From the NCBI GenBank assembly GCA_023251155.1, contig JAHEZH010000004.1, positions 43,477 to 107,476 on the forward strand: a stretch of 64,000 nt of DNA, written 5' to 3'. The position numbers were made by a program, and so were the translations under genes. The notes beneath the pieces were generated by a model, which was not told the DNA's origin, did no database searches, and saw only the letters and a list, made by a program, of their open reading frames with translations. Below, in pieces: positions 14,706-23,538 of this stretch. This DNA is from Flammeovirgaceae bacterium. Its GTDB lineage: Bacteria > Bacteroidota > Bacteroidia > Cytophagales > Cyclobacteriaceae. The number at the start of each line of letters is the position of its first letter. Positions within the stretch are counted from its first letter, which is position 1.

Positions 14706-16612
14706 TGAATTTCTTCTTATATATCCCCTTCTTTCTATTTACCTTCTTTGCCAAAGATGAACCGAAGTATCCGGTGAGTGCCATTCCCGAAGAGCTGAAG
14801 AAAGACGTGAACATGGTCATCCGCGAGAACAAGATCGAATACCGGATTATATCGAAAAGCAAAGCAGCACTTCATGTGCTCGAAGCATATACCATTTTCA
14901 ACTCCAACGGAAAAGATTTCGCACAAGAGATTATCGGCTATGACAAACTCAGCAAAGTCGCTTCGTTCAAAGGCACTGCCTATGATGTGCAGGGTAATGT
15001 ATTGAAAAAATTAAAAGGCAGCGAAATCTATGATCAGAGTGCTTACGATGGATTTAGCCTTTACAGTGACAACCGGCTGAAGGCGGCCGATCTTTCACAA
15101 GCCACCTATCCGTACACGGTTGAGTTTGAATATGAAATTGAATACAAATATCTTTTTCACATTCCATCACTGGAACTGATACCCGAAGAAAAAGTAGCAG
15201 TTCAGAGAACAACGTATCAGCTTCTGTTCCCCAAAGAACTCACCCCCCGTTATACCACTCTTAACATCGATGCGAAACCCGTTGTAGCGAAGAGTGCAGA
15301 GGGACTGGAAGCATTGACCTGGTCTTTTGAAAATGTGAAGCCAATTAAACTGGAACCGGCAGGCCCCAGCACGTCAGAAGTAATTCCTCAAATAAAGGCA
15401 TCACCTTCTCAGTTTGAATATGAGGGCTACTTCGGAACGCTCAACTCATGGAATGAATTCGGTCAATGGATCGGGTCACTGAATAAAAACAGAAATGTAC
15501 TGCCGGAGGCTACGAAACAAAAAGTAAGAGACATTACCTCTCACTTTAAAACTCAGGAAGAAAAGGTAAGAGCATTGTATGAATACATGCAAAGTAAAAC
15601 GCGCTATGTGAGTATTCAATTAGGTATTGGTGGCTTTCAACCTTTCGAAGCAGCAGTAGTCGATCAGACCGGTTATGGAGATTGCAAAGCATTGTCCAAC
15701 TACATGGTTTCGTTGCTGGAAGCATGCGGCATCAAATCCAATTACATATTGATCCGTGCGGGTGACGATGCATTACCTATGAATGTACAATTTCCAAGCT
15801 CGCAATTCAATCATGCTGTGGTGGCGGTACCCAATGGTAAAGACACGATATGGCTGGAATGTACCAGTCAAACTAATCCGTTTGGATACATGGGTTCTTT
15901 TACCGGCAATCGCAAAGCAGTGGCTATTACGGAAAACGGAGCAGCGATTGTCCGAACACCCACCTATGGCTCGAAAGACAATATACAATCAACGAAAGCA
16001 ACTGTGGTGGTCGAAGCAACGGGTGACGCCAAAGCGAAAGTAAAAACGTCCTATTCGGGTCTTCAATATGAAAACGGAGGTCTGAGTTCTGTTGTGAGCA
16101 AACAATACGATGATCAAAAGAAATGGATACAAAGCAATACCGCTATTCCCACCTTCGATATCAATTCATTCAGTGTTGCCAATAGTAAAGATAAAATACC
16201 AACAGCAACAGTAGATCTTGATCTGTCTTTGAGACGCTATGCTTCTGTCAGTGGCAAGCGAATCTTCATTACCCCTAACCTGATGAATAAATCGACGTAT
16301 GTGCCCGAAAAGGTGGAAAATAGAAAATCGGAGGTGATCCGCAGAATGGCCTACACTGATTTTGACACGGTACGCTATCAATTACCGGAAGGGATTTACC
16401 CGGAATTCTTACCGGAGCCGGTAAAACTGAAATCACGATTTGGTGAGTATGAAGCTACCTTCAAAGTAGATGAAAAAGGATTGATCTATACCCGCAGAAT
16501 GAAAATGGAAAAAGGAACTTACCCCGCTGAATCCTATAATGAACTGATTGACTTCTATCGGGGAGTGAGTAAAGCGGACAATACGAAATTGGTGTTTGTA
16601 AGCAAAACCTGA
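14705..16612 (+). CDS. DUF3857 and transglutaminase-like protein, catalytically competent
   Basis: 635 aa. A hydrophobic N-terminus (MNFFLYIPFFLFTFFAK) serves as a signal or anchor. DUF3857 covers about 40-220. The transglutaminase core at about 285-400 has the nucleophile region GYGDCKALSNYM and the His region FNHAVVAVP; the third position reads LECT, so Glu or a neighbour may replace the usual Asp. This family is thought to process or crosslink envelope peptides, but its substrates are unknown. It is the second gene of a two-gene operon with a degenerate paralogue and is followed by a strong terminator. Confidence 0.88.
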   Translation: MNFFLYIPFFLFTFFAKDEPKYPVSAIPEELKKDVNMVIRENKIEYRIISKSKAALHVLEAYTIFNSNGKDFAQEIIGYDKLSKVASFKGTAYDVQGNVLKKLKGSEIYDQSAYDGFSLYSDNRLKAADLSQATYPYTVEFEYEIEYKYLFHIPSLELIPEEKVAVQRTTYQLLFPKELTPRYTTLNIDAKPVVAKSAEGLEALTWSFENVKPIKLEPAGPSTSEVIPQIKASPSQFEYEGYFGTLNSWNEFGQWIGSLNKNRNVLPEATKQKVRDITSHFKTQEEKVRALYEYMQSKTRYVSIQLGIGGFQPFEAAVVDQTGYGDCKALSNYMVSLLEACGIKSNYILIRAGDDALPMNVQFPSSQFNHAVVAVPNGKDTIWLECTSQTNPFGYMGSFTGNRKAVAITENGAAIVRTPTYGSKDNIQSTKATVVVEATGDAKAKVKTSYSGLQYENGGLSSVVSKQYDDQKKWIQSNTAIPTFDINSFSVANSKDKIPTATVDLDLSLRRYASVSGKRIFITPNLMNKSTYVPEKVENRKSEVIRRMAYTDFDTVRYQLPEGIYPEFLPEPVKLKSRFGEYEATFKVDEKGLIYTRRMKMEKGTYPAESYNELIDFYRGVSKADNTKLVFVSKT

Positions 16613-16635
16613 TCATTCCGGATTTTAAAATCCCG

Positions 16636-16675
16636 AAAAGGCAGTTGCACTCTTTAGCGCAACTGCCTTTTTTTT
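16636..16675 (+). terminator. Strong terminator after the DUF3857 pair
   Basis: A 13-bp stem (AAAAGGCAGTTGC / GCAACTGCCTTTT) around a 10-base loop is followed by T's. It lies 24 bases after the stop and ends the two-gene operon. The ORF track's early start for the next gene falls inside it and is therefore wrong. Confidence 0.92.
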
Positions 16676-16694
16676 ATTTCACCTGCTTGGCCAC

Positions 16695-16726
16695 TTTGCA
16701 CAGGTTGTCTCAACCATTTAACTTTG
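16695..16726 (+). promoter_or_regulatory. Consensus promoter for the DUF2461 gene
   Basis: TTTG (16695-16698), a 20-base spacer and TAACTTTG (16719-16726) form a full match to the Bacteroidota promoter. Transcription would start near 16733, supporting the ATG at 16750 as the true start. Confidence 0.75.
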
Positions 16727-16749
16727 ACAGACACTTTCTCAATTTATTT

Positions 16750-17412
16750 ATGGACTTCGAACTCATGCTCCGGTTTCTAAAAAGCCTGGCTAAAAACAAC
16801 GACCGTGATTGGTTTGACAAAAACAAAGCGAAGTACCTGGAAGCAAAAGCTTCGTTTGATGAAGTAGTGGTTAAACTATTAAATAACCTTACTGCTTTTG
16901 ATTCATCACTGGCTGGTCTTGATCCAAAGAAACTGACGTTCCGCATTTATCGCGATGTGCGTTTCAGCAAAGACAAGCGCCCGTATAAAACGAATTTTGG
17001 CGCTTCCTTTTCGTCGGCAGGAAAAGGAATGGGTACACCCGGATATTATTTACAGATCGAACCCGGAAACAAAAGCTTCGTTGCCGTGGGTATGTTCATG
17101 CCCGAGGTGGATAATCTTTCCAAGATCAGGCAAGAGATCGATTACAATGGCGACAAACTGACAAAAGTATTCAAAGAGAAAAAATTCAAAGCCCACTTTG
17201 ATCAATTCTGGGACGAAGGGGCATTGAAGAAAGCCCCGAAAGGCTATCCTGCGGATCATCCTCATGTAAAATGGCTAAAGCTGAAAAGCTATATTGTTAC
17301 TAAAGAATTTAAAGACAGCGAAGTAACGGACAAGAAGTTTTTGAAGAACGTGGTAGACATACTTAAATCATCCAAGCCATTGAATGATTTTCTCAAGGAA
17401 GCCATTGCCTAA
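16750..17412 (+). CDS. DUF2461 family protein
   Basis: 220 aa from the ATG at 16750, which follows a consensus promoter and matches the family's usual length; the track ORF begins inside a terminator. The motifs FLKSLAKNNDRDWFDKNKAKY at the N-terminus and FRIYRDVRFSKDKRPYKTNFGA are diagnostic of DUF2461 (TIGR02453). It is cytoplasmic and of unknown function. The next gene starts 2 bases after its stop and is surely co-transcribed. Confidence 0.92.
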   Translation: MDFELMLRFLKSLAKNNDRDWFDKNKAKYLEAKASFDEVVVKLLNNLTAFDSSLAGLDPKKLTFRIYRDVRFSKDKRPYKTNFGASFSSAGKGMGTPGYYLQIEPGNKSFVAVGMFMPEVDNLSKIRQEIDYNGDKLTKVFKEKKFKAHFDQFWDEGALKKAPKGYPADHPHVKWLKLKSYIVTKEFKDSEVTDKKFLKNVVDILKSSKPLNDFLKEAIA

Positions 17413-17413
17413 T

Positions 17414-17896
17414 ATGGATATCGAATCTGACCGGGAGAAATACCTGGTTGCCTTTTTCGGCGACTCTCCGGCCTATTACCTGAAAGCAAACCGCACACTG
17501 TTTAGAGGTGAAAATGCGCCCTTCCATTTTCCTGCGTTTCTTCTTGGTCTATTCTGGTTTCTTTATCGTAAAATGTATGTGTATGCCGCTGGCATATTCG
17601 TGTTGCTTTTTATGATTGACATGGTAATTCAGATAATCGGCCGAAGCATGCCACAGTATAAAGAAGCCCTTCAGTTCTTTTCTTTCTTTATCACGCTTGC
17701 TGTTTCCATTGTCATGGGATTTAAAGGCAACGGAATTTACCTTGGTTATGCCAACCGGAAAATAAATGAAATCACCTCCGCTTATTCAGATGAACGTCAA
17801 CGCCTGGAAGCACTAAAGAAAGCCGGAGGAACTTCACCGTTACTGCCCTGGGTCATAGCTGGAGCTTTTGCCGCCCTCTTTATCCTGCAGTCATAA
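17414..17896 (+). CDS. DUF2628 membrane protein
   Basis: 160 aa from the ATG at 17414, which sits immediately after the DUF2461 stop. There are three hydrophobic segments (FPAFLLGLFWFLYRKMYVYAA, GIFVLLFMIDMVIQIIG, FFSFFITLAVSIVMGFKGN) plus a C-terminal one (LLPWVIAGAFAALFILQ). The NxxHFPAFLLGxFWFLYRKM pattern is typical of DUF2628 proteins, whose function is unknown. It converges on the LytTR regulator gene with only 3 bases between stops. Confidence 0.85.
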   Translation: MDIESDREKYLVAFFGDSPAYYLKANRTLFRGENAPFHFPAFLLGLFWFLYRKMYVYAAGIFVLLFMIDMVIQIIGRSMPQYKEALQFFSFFITLAVSIVMGFKGNGIYLGYANRKINEITSAYSDERQRLEALKKAGGTSPLLPWVIAGAFAALFILQS

Positions 17897-17899
17897 AAA

Positions 17900-18637
17900 T
17901 CAAATCCCCAATACGGATTTCAGTTTGGTATAGCCACTTTGGCTTAACGGGATGCGTGTTCCGTTTTTCAAAAGCGCAACATGGTTGTCTTTTTCCAGTG
18001 GCTCTATTTTAGTGAGCTCCTGCACATTCAATAAATAGGATCGATGCACCCGCACAAAAGAAGCCGCATCCAATGTCTGCTCATAGTGCGACATGGTTTT
18101 CTTCTTCAGGTAGAAGCCTTCTTTGGTGTGAATCTTCACGTAGTCATCAAACGCTTCGATGTAATACACGGCATGAACGGGAACAATCACAATGTTGGCA
18201 CCCTTCTTCACTACGATGCGTTGCCGCTCTTCGGGTGGTGCGATGGTTTCGATTAAAGCGCTGGTATTCTTTGTGTCGGCCACACGCGAACTCATCCATT
18301 TTTGCAAGGCCTTATCAAAACGTTCTTTACTGAACGGTTTTAGTAAATAATCAATCGCATGCGCTTCAAATGCCTTGATGGCATACTCATCAAATGCAGT
18401 AGTAAATATGACCGCTGGTGGATTCTCCAACAGCTCGAGCATCTCGAAGCCATTGATCTTTGGCATTTGTATATCCAGGAATATCAAATCCGGCTTGTGT
18501 TGCCCGATGGCCTTTACCCCTTCAAACCCATCATTGCACTCTGCTACAATATCTATCTCCGTATGAGGTTGCAGGTATTCTTTTACCATGCTTCGCGCCA
18601 GTGGCTCATCATCAATAAGAATCGTCTTTATCATCAC
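17900..18637 (-). CDS. LytTR-family response regulator
   Basis: 245 aa. The N-terminal receiver domain has the acidic pair DD at 9-10, the phospho-acceptor Asp55 in FLDIQMP, the conserved Thr in FTTAFDEY and Lys in LLKPF. The C-terminal LytTR DNA-binding domain spans about 145-245 (VHAVYYIEAFDDYVKIHT ... RVHRSYLLNVQ). It overlaps the kinase gene by 4 bases (ATGA), so the two are translationally coupled as an LytS/LytT-type system. It likely regulates its own operon or envelope genes. MM at the start leaves a 3-base ambiguity. Confidence 0.95.
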   Translation of the reverse strand: MMIKTILIDDEPLARSMVKEYLQPHTEIDIVAECNDGFEGVKAIGQHKPDLIFLDIQMPKINGFEMLELLENPPAVIFTTAFDEYAIKAFEAHAIDYLLKPFSKERFDKALQKWMSSRVADTKNTSALIETIAPPEERQRIVVKKGANIVIVPVHAVYYIEAFDDYVKIHTKEGFYLKKKTMSHYEQTLDAASFVRVHRSYLLNVQELTKIEPLEKDNHVALLKNGTRIPLSQSGYTKLKSVLGI

Positions 18638-19674
18638 TGTTGAGGAATTTTTATGGTCGTTGTGAATCTGTTCTCGTCTATATGTGTGGTGAGCAGGTCA
18701 TTTCGGAAAAAGAGTAAATATAGCCTGCGTTGTATGGAGCTCAACCCGAAACCGGTACCCGATTGCGAAGATGAAGTGACGGCATCAAAAGGATTAGTAA
18801 TGTTCAGCACCAGTGTTTTGTTTTCTGCTCTGGCATCAATCGAAATCATGATCTCGCCCGTAGTATCGTACAATCCGAATTTAATGGCATTTTCCACTAC
18901 CGGCTGCAGCAGCAAGGCCGGCAATGTCATCTTCACCGCGAAGTCATCATGAACAATATGGGTCTGGAGCCGGTATCCAAAGCGCACTTTCTCAATATCC
19001 AGATACAATTGCAGGTGAAACAACTCTTCCTCCAGCGTTACCATTTGCCGATCGTCTTTCTTTAATGTTCCCCGCAGGAAATCCGAAAGTTGCTGAATCA
19101 TCTTACGCGCTTCTTCCGGCCGTGATCCTGCCAGCGCACTGATGGAATTTAAACTATTGAATAAGAAGTGGGGCTGTAATTGCTGTCGTAAACTGGTAAG
19201 CTCGGCTGTGCGTGCCAGTTGCTCTGCATCCTGCTTACGCTTTTCATGTTCCCGTTGTTCGTGTAAAAAATACCAGATCCAGCTCAGCACAGAAACAAAC
19301 GCAATCATCAGCCAATTGAACATGTATCGCATCATGGAAGACTGGCTGAGAAACAACAGGTAATCGGGTCGTCCAGGGAAGAGCTCTGACAACAGCCAGC
19401 GCTGTAGGAGAAACAACAAACCCGCCATTACTATGCTCCAGATAACGATGTACGCCGCATTCTTCTGACCGGGGCGATAGTAACGGAAAGAGGTATGCAT
19501 GATGTACCCTCCCAATGCAAGTACCAATTGGGTGACTACAGCATCAGCACCGGCTATCTCCCAACTCCAATCCAGCGAATGAAAAAGGTAAGCCTGCTCT
19601 ACCATCCAGACCAGCCACCAGCAGGAGTAAACAAGTAATACCCTTGAGCCGGAAAGCGTTTCTTTATTCTCCAT
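18634..19674 (-). CDS. LytS/YehU-type sensor histidine kinase
   Basis: 346 aa. Four transmembrane segments lie in the first 150 residues, followed by a short coiled linker and the His_kinase domain (LRQQLQPHFLFNSLNSISAL, with the phospho-His in QPHFLFN). The HATPase_c region has LLLQPVVENAIKFG and GTGFGLSSIQRRL. It has no extracytoplasmic sensor domain, so the signal is probably sensed in the membrane. It is cognate with the overlapping LytTR regulator. The LiaF-like protein upstream in the same operon is a candidate modulator. Confidence 0.95.
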   Translation of the reverse strand: MENKETLSGSRVLLVYSCWWLVWMVEQAYLFHSLDWSWEIAGADAVVTQLVLALGGYIMHTSFRYYRPGQKNAAYIVIWSIVMAGLLFLLQRWLLSELFPGRPDYLLFLSQSSMMRYMFNWLMIAFVSVLSWIWYFLHEQREHEKRKQDAEQLARTAELTSLRQQLQPHFLFNSLNSISALAGSRPEEARKMIQQLSDFLRGTLKKDDRQMVTLEEELFHLQLYLDIEKVRFGYRLQTHIVHDDFAVKMTLPALLLQPVVENAIKFGLYDTTGEIMISIDARAENKTLVLNITNPFDAVTSSSQSGTGFGLSSIQRRLYLLFFRNDLLTTHIDENRFTTTIKIPQQ

Positions 19675-19680
19675 GTTAAA

Positions 19681-20019
19681 TTAAAATACCGGCTTTGCTT
19701 CCAATTGCATGAAGGCCGCCTTCTGATGCACTCCATGAATATAAGCGCTCGCTTCCGTTTCTTCATGGATGTGCGAATAGATTTCTACTCCGTCCTTTAA
19801 TTCGTTGATGGGATACAGATCAGCTACGTTGATAAACTCCCATTTTACTGTTTTTTGTTTGTTGTTGAGGAACGAATCTTCCTCACTCAACCCAAGCACA
19901 CGGGCCTTCAGAAAAGCGGCTTCAAAGTTATCGGCTTTGATGAGTTTAATTTGCTCATCAAACTGTGGATTTCCGCCACACGAAATTTTGAATACTATTT
20001 TTGCGATGTACCAGTTCAT
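19681..20019 (-). CDS. DUF4288 domain protein
   Basis: 112 aa, cytoplasmic. The N-terminal MNWYIAKIVFKI and the later KWEFINVADLYPINELKDGVEIYS fit the DUF4288 family of small proteins of unknown function. It lies 6 bases upstream of the kinase gene and 44 bases downstream of the LiaF-like gene, so it is part of the same minus-strand operon. Its place between a membrane sensor-like protein and a kinase suggests an accessory role, but nothing in the sequence proves that. Confidence 0.85.
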   Translation of the reverse strand: MNWYIAKIVFKISCGGNPQFDEQIKLIKADNFEAAFLKARVLGLSEEDSFLNNKQKTVKWEFINVADLYPINELKDGVEIYSHIHEETEASAYIHGVHQKAAFMQLEAKPVF

Positions 20020-20063
20020 ACGTTTAGGCTTTAGGTAGTAGCAACAAGAACTAAATGTGGTGG

Positions 20064-20828
20064 TCAGTAGCTTTTGATCTCAATGCCACCGAAGATGCTG
20101 GTGCCAATCAACTTCAATACTTTGGTAGCATCTGCACCCTCCGGGCTTTGCGGACGTTTGTCATCCAATGAGGCGAAGATGGATACTACTTCGGATTGAA
20201 TCTTCCAGTTGGCAGGCACAATCAATTTGGCACCACCAAATACCTGGGTCAGGTCAAGTGTAACTGTTCCCGTAAAGTCGGCCTGAGATAAAACGATTTC
20301 TGTTCCTCCAAATACCGACACCGCTTCACCACCTTTAAAGTTCTTCGTGATTACGTTTCTTTTATTTCCACCAAACACGGATACCATATCCAATACTTCG
20401 CCTGAGTCGTCAGTGGATGTAATGTTAGAGTCATACCTCCATGAATCCCAGCGATCGCTTTTGCTTCTTCGCGGGCGGAAGATCATAAAAAGACCGACAA
20501 CGATGATAACTGCTGGCCAGATAAAGTTTCGTAAGTCAATTCCGGGAACATATTCATCAATCATAAAGGCAACGCCAACTAAAATAGCAATCATCCAGCC
20601 GCCCGGACGGAAAGATCTGCGCGCCCCAAGAAAGAATCCAATAGCAATCGGAATCATCCAGCCTGAAAAAAGCCAGTAAGGAACATCTGCCCCTGCCTGG
20701 CGTGCCATAATAACGGCACCGATAACGATCAGTGCAACGCCTCCCCATACCCGACCTGACCGGCCATGTGGGTTATTTTCCAGGTTGTTGTCACGTAAGT
20801 CTTTGTTTCTGTTGTCTGAGGTTTCCAT
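20064..20828 (-). CDS. LiaF-like envelope-stress membrane protein (DUF5668/LiaF C-terminal)
   Basis: 254 aa. Four membrane helices (about 30-130) form the DUF5668/LiaF transmembrane part. The C-terminal 120 residues are a beta-helical LiaF-type domain with repeated SVFGG or IFGG turns (VSVFGGNKRNV, VSVFGGTEIVL, QVFGGAKLIV, SIFGGIEIKS). LiaF proteins restrain LiaRS signalling in Firmicutes; in Bacteroidota they often sit with LytTR kinases, as here. It is the first gene of a four-gene operon. I infer a cell-envelope or antimicrobial-peptide response. Confidence 0.88.
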   Translation of the reverse strand: METSDNRNKDLRDNNLENNPHGRSGRVWGGVALIVIGAVIMARQAGADVPYWLFSGWMIPIAIGFFLGARRSFRPGGWMIAILVGVAFMIDEYVPGIDLRNFIWPAVIIVVGLFMIFRPRRSKSDRWDSWRYDSNITSTDDSGEVLDMVSVFGGNKRNVITKNFKGGEAVSVFGGTEIVLSQADFTGTVTLDLTQVFGGAKLIVPANWKIQSEVVSIFASLDDKRPQSPEGADATKVLKLIGTSIFGGIEIKSY

Positions 20829-21175
20829 TGCTGTGATTTTTTATTCAAATGAACGCCAAAAAGTAGCCCGGGGCCATTACCAATAGGCGGGCAGCTGTGG
20901 ACAGTCGGTGAACACAGGAAGGGCGTAGGTGAATGAAGCCGTCTGCACATTACATCGGAGAATCCATAACAGCTGCCATCACTGAATTTACGTGTGCTTA
21001 CCTTTTGTGAGCCCATCCACTTTGCCAATTGCATATTGCTAACCGACAATGGATTTGTGATTACTAAAGCGGTCACGCTCACAAATTAATTGCGCTCCCC
21101 TCTCCTTTTAAATCGATTAATTCTCACCTTTACGTGGCAAAGCAAACTATCCGTAGTGGTGATTAAAATGAGCGT
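20829..21175. other. Intergenic region between two divergent operons
   Basis: 347 bases with no supportable gene; the two track ORFs here have composition and repeats unlike protein. A weak minus-strand promoter candidate (TACTTTTTG, -7-like with one extra base) lies about 40 bases upstream of the LiaF-like gene. No repeats, RNA gene or terminator was seen. Confidence 0.5.
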
Positions 21176-22381
21176 ATGGCGTTGAAGAAGGTGCTCCTGT
21201 TGATGCCCGACTATGGTGTGGGAGGAGCTCAGCGGGTGTTTAGCGATCAATCGAAATTTCTTTCCGCTCATTTTGAGGTTACCCTCTGTACTTTCAATAA
21301 CGACTCCGTTGATACGTATCATTCTGCCGGGCGCAAAATCGCTTTGAATGTAAAGGCCGGTACTTCTGTTCCTGATAAGATAAGGTTGTTCTATCAGCGG
21401 GTAAAGAGACTGAGAAAAATCAAAAAGGACTTTGATCTGTGCATCAGCCATCTGGAAGGTGCTGATTATGTCAACCTACTGGCAGGCGGCAAAGCAAAAA
21501 CCATCTGCTGTATCCACGGCACCAAGTTTCATGATGGTGAAATCAAAGGCGCCATTGGCTGGATACGCAAAAAGATACTCATGCCGGTGTTGTATCAACG
21601 TGCCGACCTGATTGTGTCGGTAAGCAGTGCCATACGTGATGAGTTGATTTCTCTTTTAAAGATCGCTGAGCACAAAATCAAAGTGATCAACAACGGGTTT
21701 GATGTCAAGCAGATTGAGCGTAAATCACAAGAGCCTGTTCCCGCTGAGGTAAAAGCGTTATTCGATCATCACCTTACGGTATGCCTTTGCTCCCGGCTGG
21801 CACCTCAAAAAAACCAACTTGCCTATATACCTGTATTTGCGGAAGTGATCCCATCAGTGGGAAGCAAACTTGTCTTTCTGGGTGACGGTGAATTAAGAGA
21901 TGACCTGATCGCGCTGGCTCACTCACTGGGGCTTCGGGTTTACAGTAAATGGGGTGCTGCCCCATTCTCCGATCAGTTTGATGTTTACTTTCTGGGCAGT
22001 CAACTGAATCCGTTTTCGTATTTATCACACGCATCTGTGTTTGTATTGCCATCGGCATGGGAAGGATTCCCGCTGGCATTGTGTGAAGCAATGGCGTGCG
22101 GGGTTCCGGTGATCTCGTCCGACTGCCCTACAGGGCCTCGCGAAATTTTAGATGTAGCGTCTGGTGAACAGAAATCCGAGTATGGAATTTTGTTACCAAT
22201 ACCATCAGGGCAGAAAGGAGAAGTGCATCACCAATGGAAAGAAGCCACCGCACGTTTGCTGAAGGACCGGAAGCAAGCACATACTTATGCGCAAAAGGCA
22301 AAGCTTCGTGTCACTGAATTCAGTATGGAGAAAATGGAAAACGAATGGATGGCGGCCATTCAATCTGTTCTTCATGAATAA
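21176..22381 (+). CDS. GT4-family glycosyltransferase
   Basis: 401 aa, GT-B fold. The N-terminal Gly-rich loop DYGVGGAQRVF is typical of GT4 enzymes, and the C-terminal donor site has the E-x7-E motif (SAWEGFPLALCEAMACGVPVIS). It transfers a sugar from a nucleotide donor, probably in surface polysaccharide assembly. The next gene starts one base after its stop, giving a two-gene glycosyltransferase operon. There are no polymerase or flippase genes nearby, so the final product is unknown. Confidence 0.92.
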   Translation: MALKKVLLLMPDYGVGGAQRVFSDQSKFLSAHFEVTLCTFNNDSVDTYHSAGRKIALNVKAGTSVPDKIRLFYQRVKRLRKIKKDFDLCISHLEGADYVNLLAGGKAKTICCIHGTKFHDGEIKGAIGWIRKKILMPVLYQRADLIVSVSSAIRDELISLLKIAEHKIKVINNGFDVKQIERKSQEPVPAEVKALFDHHLTVCLCSRLAPQKNQLAYIPVFAEVIPSVGSKLVFLGDGELRDDLIALAHSLGLRVYSKWGAAPFSDQFDVYFLGSQLNPFSYLSHASVFVLPSAWEGFPLALCEAMACGVPVISSDCPTGPREILDVASGEQKSEYGILLPIPSGQKGEVHHQWKEATARLLKDRKQAHTYAQKAKLRVTEFSMEKMENEWMAAIQSVLHE

Positions 22382-22382
22382 A

Positions 22383-23498
22383 ATGAAAAAAGTATTAATT
22401 ATAGAGAACTCGGTAGCCATTACAGGATCGCTGCATGCGGTGCTCAGAACATCCATCGCACTGCGCAACGAATACGAATTCGTTTTCATTTTACCCTTCG
22501 GATCAAAAGCCGTTGATCTGCTTCGGGAAAAGAATTTCAAAACCTATGAAGTTCCCCTCTATGAAATCAGCAAGAGCTTTCAATCAATTCTGCTTTACAT
22601 CCCCCGCCTGATCCGTAGCGCTTACCGGGTACGCCAGATCGCACGCGCGGAAAACATATCGGCAATTCATGTAAATGATTTTTATAATCTCATTCTGCCT
22701 CTTTGGAAAATAGCTGGAGCTCCTTATCCCTATTTATGCTATGTCAATTTTGTGCCCGATCGTTTTCCTTTGCCATTGCGGTGGATATGGATCAATAGTC
22801 ACCTGCTCTTTTCATCACACATTGCAGCCGTATCCAACTATGTACTACGCCAGTTGCCTGTTCATCAAAAAGTGATGTGCATACCCGATGCATTGCCCGA
22901 TGAAGTAGTGGCCGGTTCTGAAGAGAAAAAAAACAGGCTGCTCTTCCTGGGCAACTTCATACAGGGTAAAGGTCAGGACAAGGCCATACGTGCTTTCGCA
23001 TCTATTGCCGCTCACTTCCCAGATTGGAAAATGCGATTTGTGGGTGGTGATATGGGGCTTGAAAAGAACAGGGTCTATCGACAATCACTCAGCGATCTGG
23101 CTGATGAACTTGGTATCGCCACGCAAATAGAAATGAGCGGTTTTAGCAGCGATGTCGCTAAAGAATATCAGCAGGCATCCATCGCCTTAAACTTTTCTGT
23201 TTCAGAATCTTTTTCACTCACCGTGCAGGAAGCCATGTTTTACGGATGCCCGATCATCGCTACACGCAGTGGCGGCCCGGCAGAGTTAATCAAAGACCAT
23301 CATTCCGGAATACTGGTAACCGTAAATGATGTTGAGCAGATGAGTACGGCGATGAAAACACTGATTGAAAACCCTGCTGAGCGTGAGCGATTAAGATCAA
23401 ATGCCTGGATCGCGATCAGAGAACAATACAGCAAAGCAAAAACCATTGAGTTACTTGGTGAGGTCTATCGCGAAATGATCTTAAGTCACCCGCAGTAA
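22383..23498 (+). CDS. GT4-family glycosyltransferase
   Basis: 371 aa from the ATG at 22383, just after the preceding stop; the longer track ORF overlaps the upstream gene and adds an unrelated N-terminus. The N-terminal MKKVLIIENSVAITGSLHAV has the acceptor-side loop. The GT4 donor-site motif is SVSESFSLTVQEAMFYGCPIIATRSGGPAEL. It is partner of the preceding transferase and probably adds the next sugar of the same glycan. It converges with the metallopeptidase gene, 40 bases apart; no clear terminator was seen. Confidence 0.92.
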   Translation: MKKVLIIENSVAITGSLHAVLRTSIALRNEYEFVFILPFGSKAVDLLREKNFKTYEVPLYEISKSFQSILLYIPRLIRSAYRVRQIARAENISAIHVNDFYNLILPLWKIAGAPYPYLCYVNFVPDRFPLPLRWIWINSHLLFSSHIAAVSNYVLRQLPVHQKVMCIPDALPDEVVAGSEEKKNRLLFLGNFIQGKGQDKAIRAFASIAAHFPDWKMRFVGGDMGLEKNRVYRQSLSDLADELGIATQIEMSGFSSDVAKEYQQASIALNFSVSESFSLTVQEAMFYGCPIIATRSGGPAELIKDHHSGILVTVNDVEQMSTAMKTLIENPAERERLRSNAWIAIREQYSKAKTIELLGEVYREMILSHPQ

Positions 23499-23538
23499 TC
23501 CCCGCCAGGATAAAGACATGACCGTCCGAAACCGGGAG

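Noticed and set aside
20729-21451. Two minus-strand ORFs (117 and 121 aa) around 20.7-21.4 kb
   Set aside because: They overlap the LiaF-like and GT4 genes in other frames, have odd composition and no signal or domain; taken as chance ORFs.
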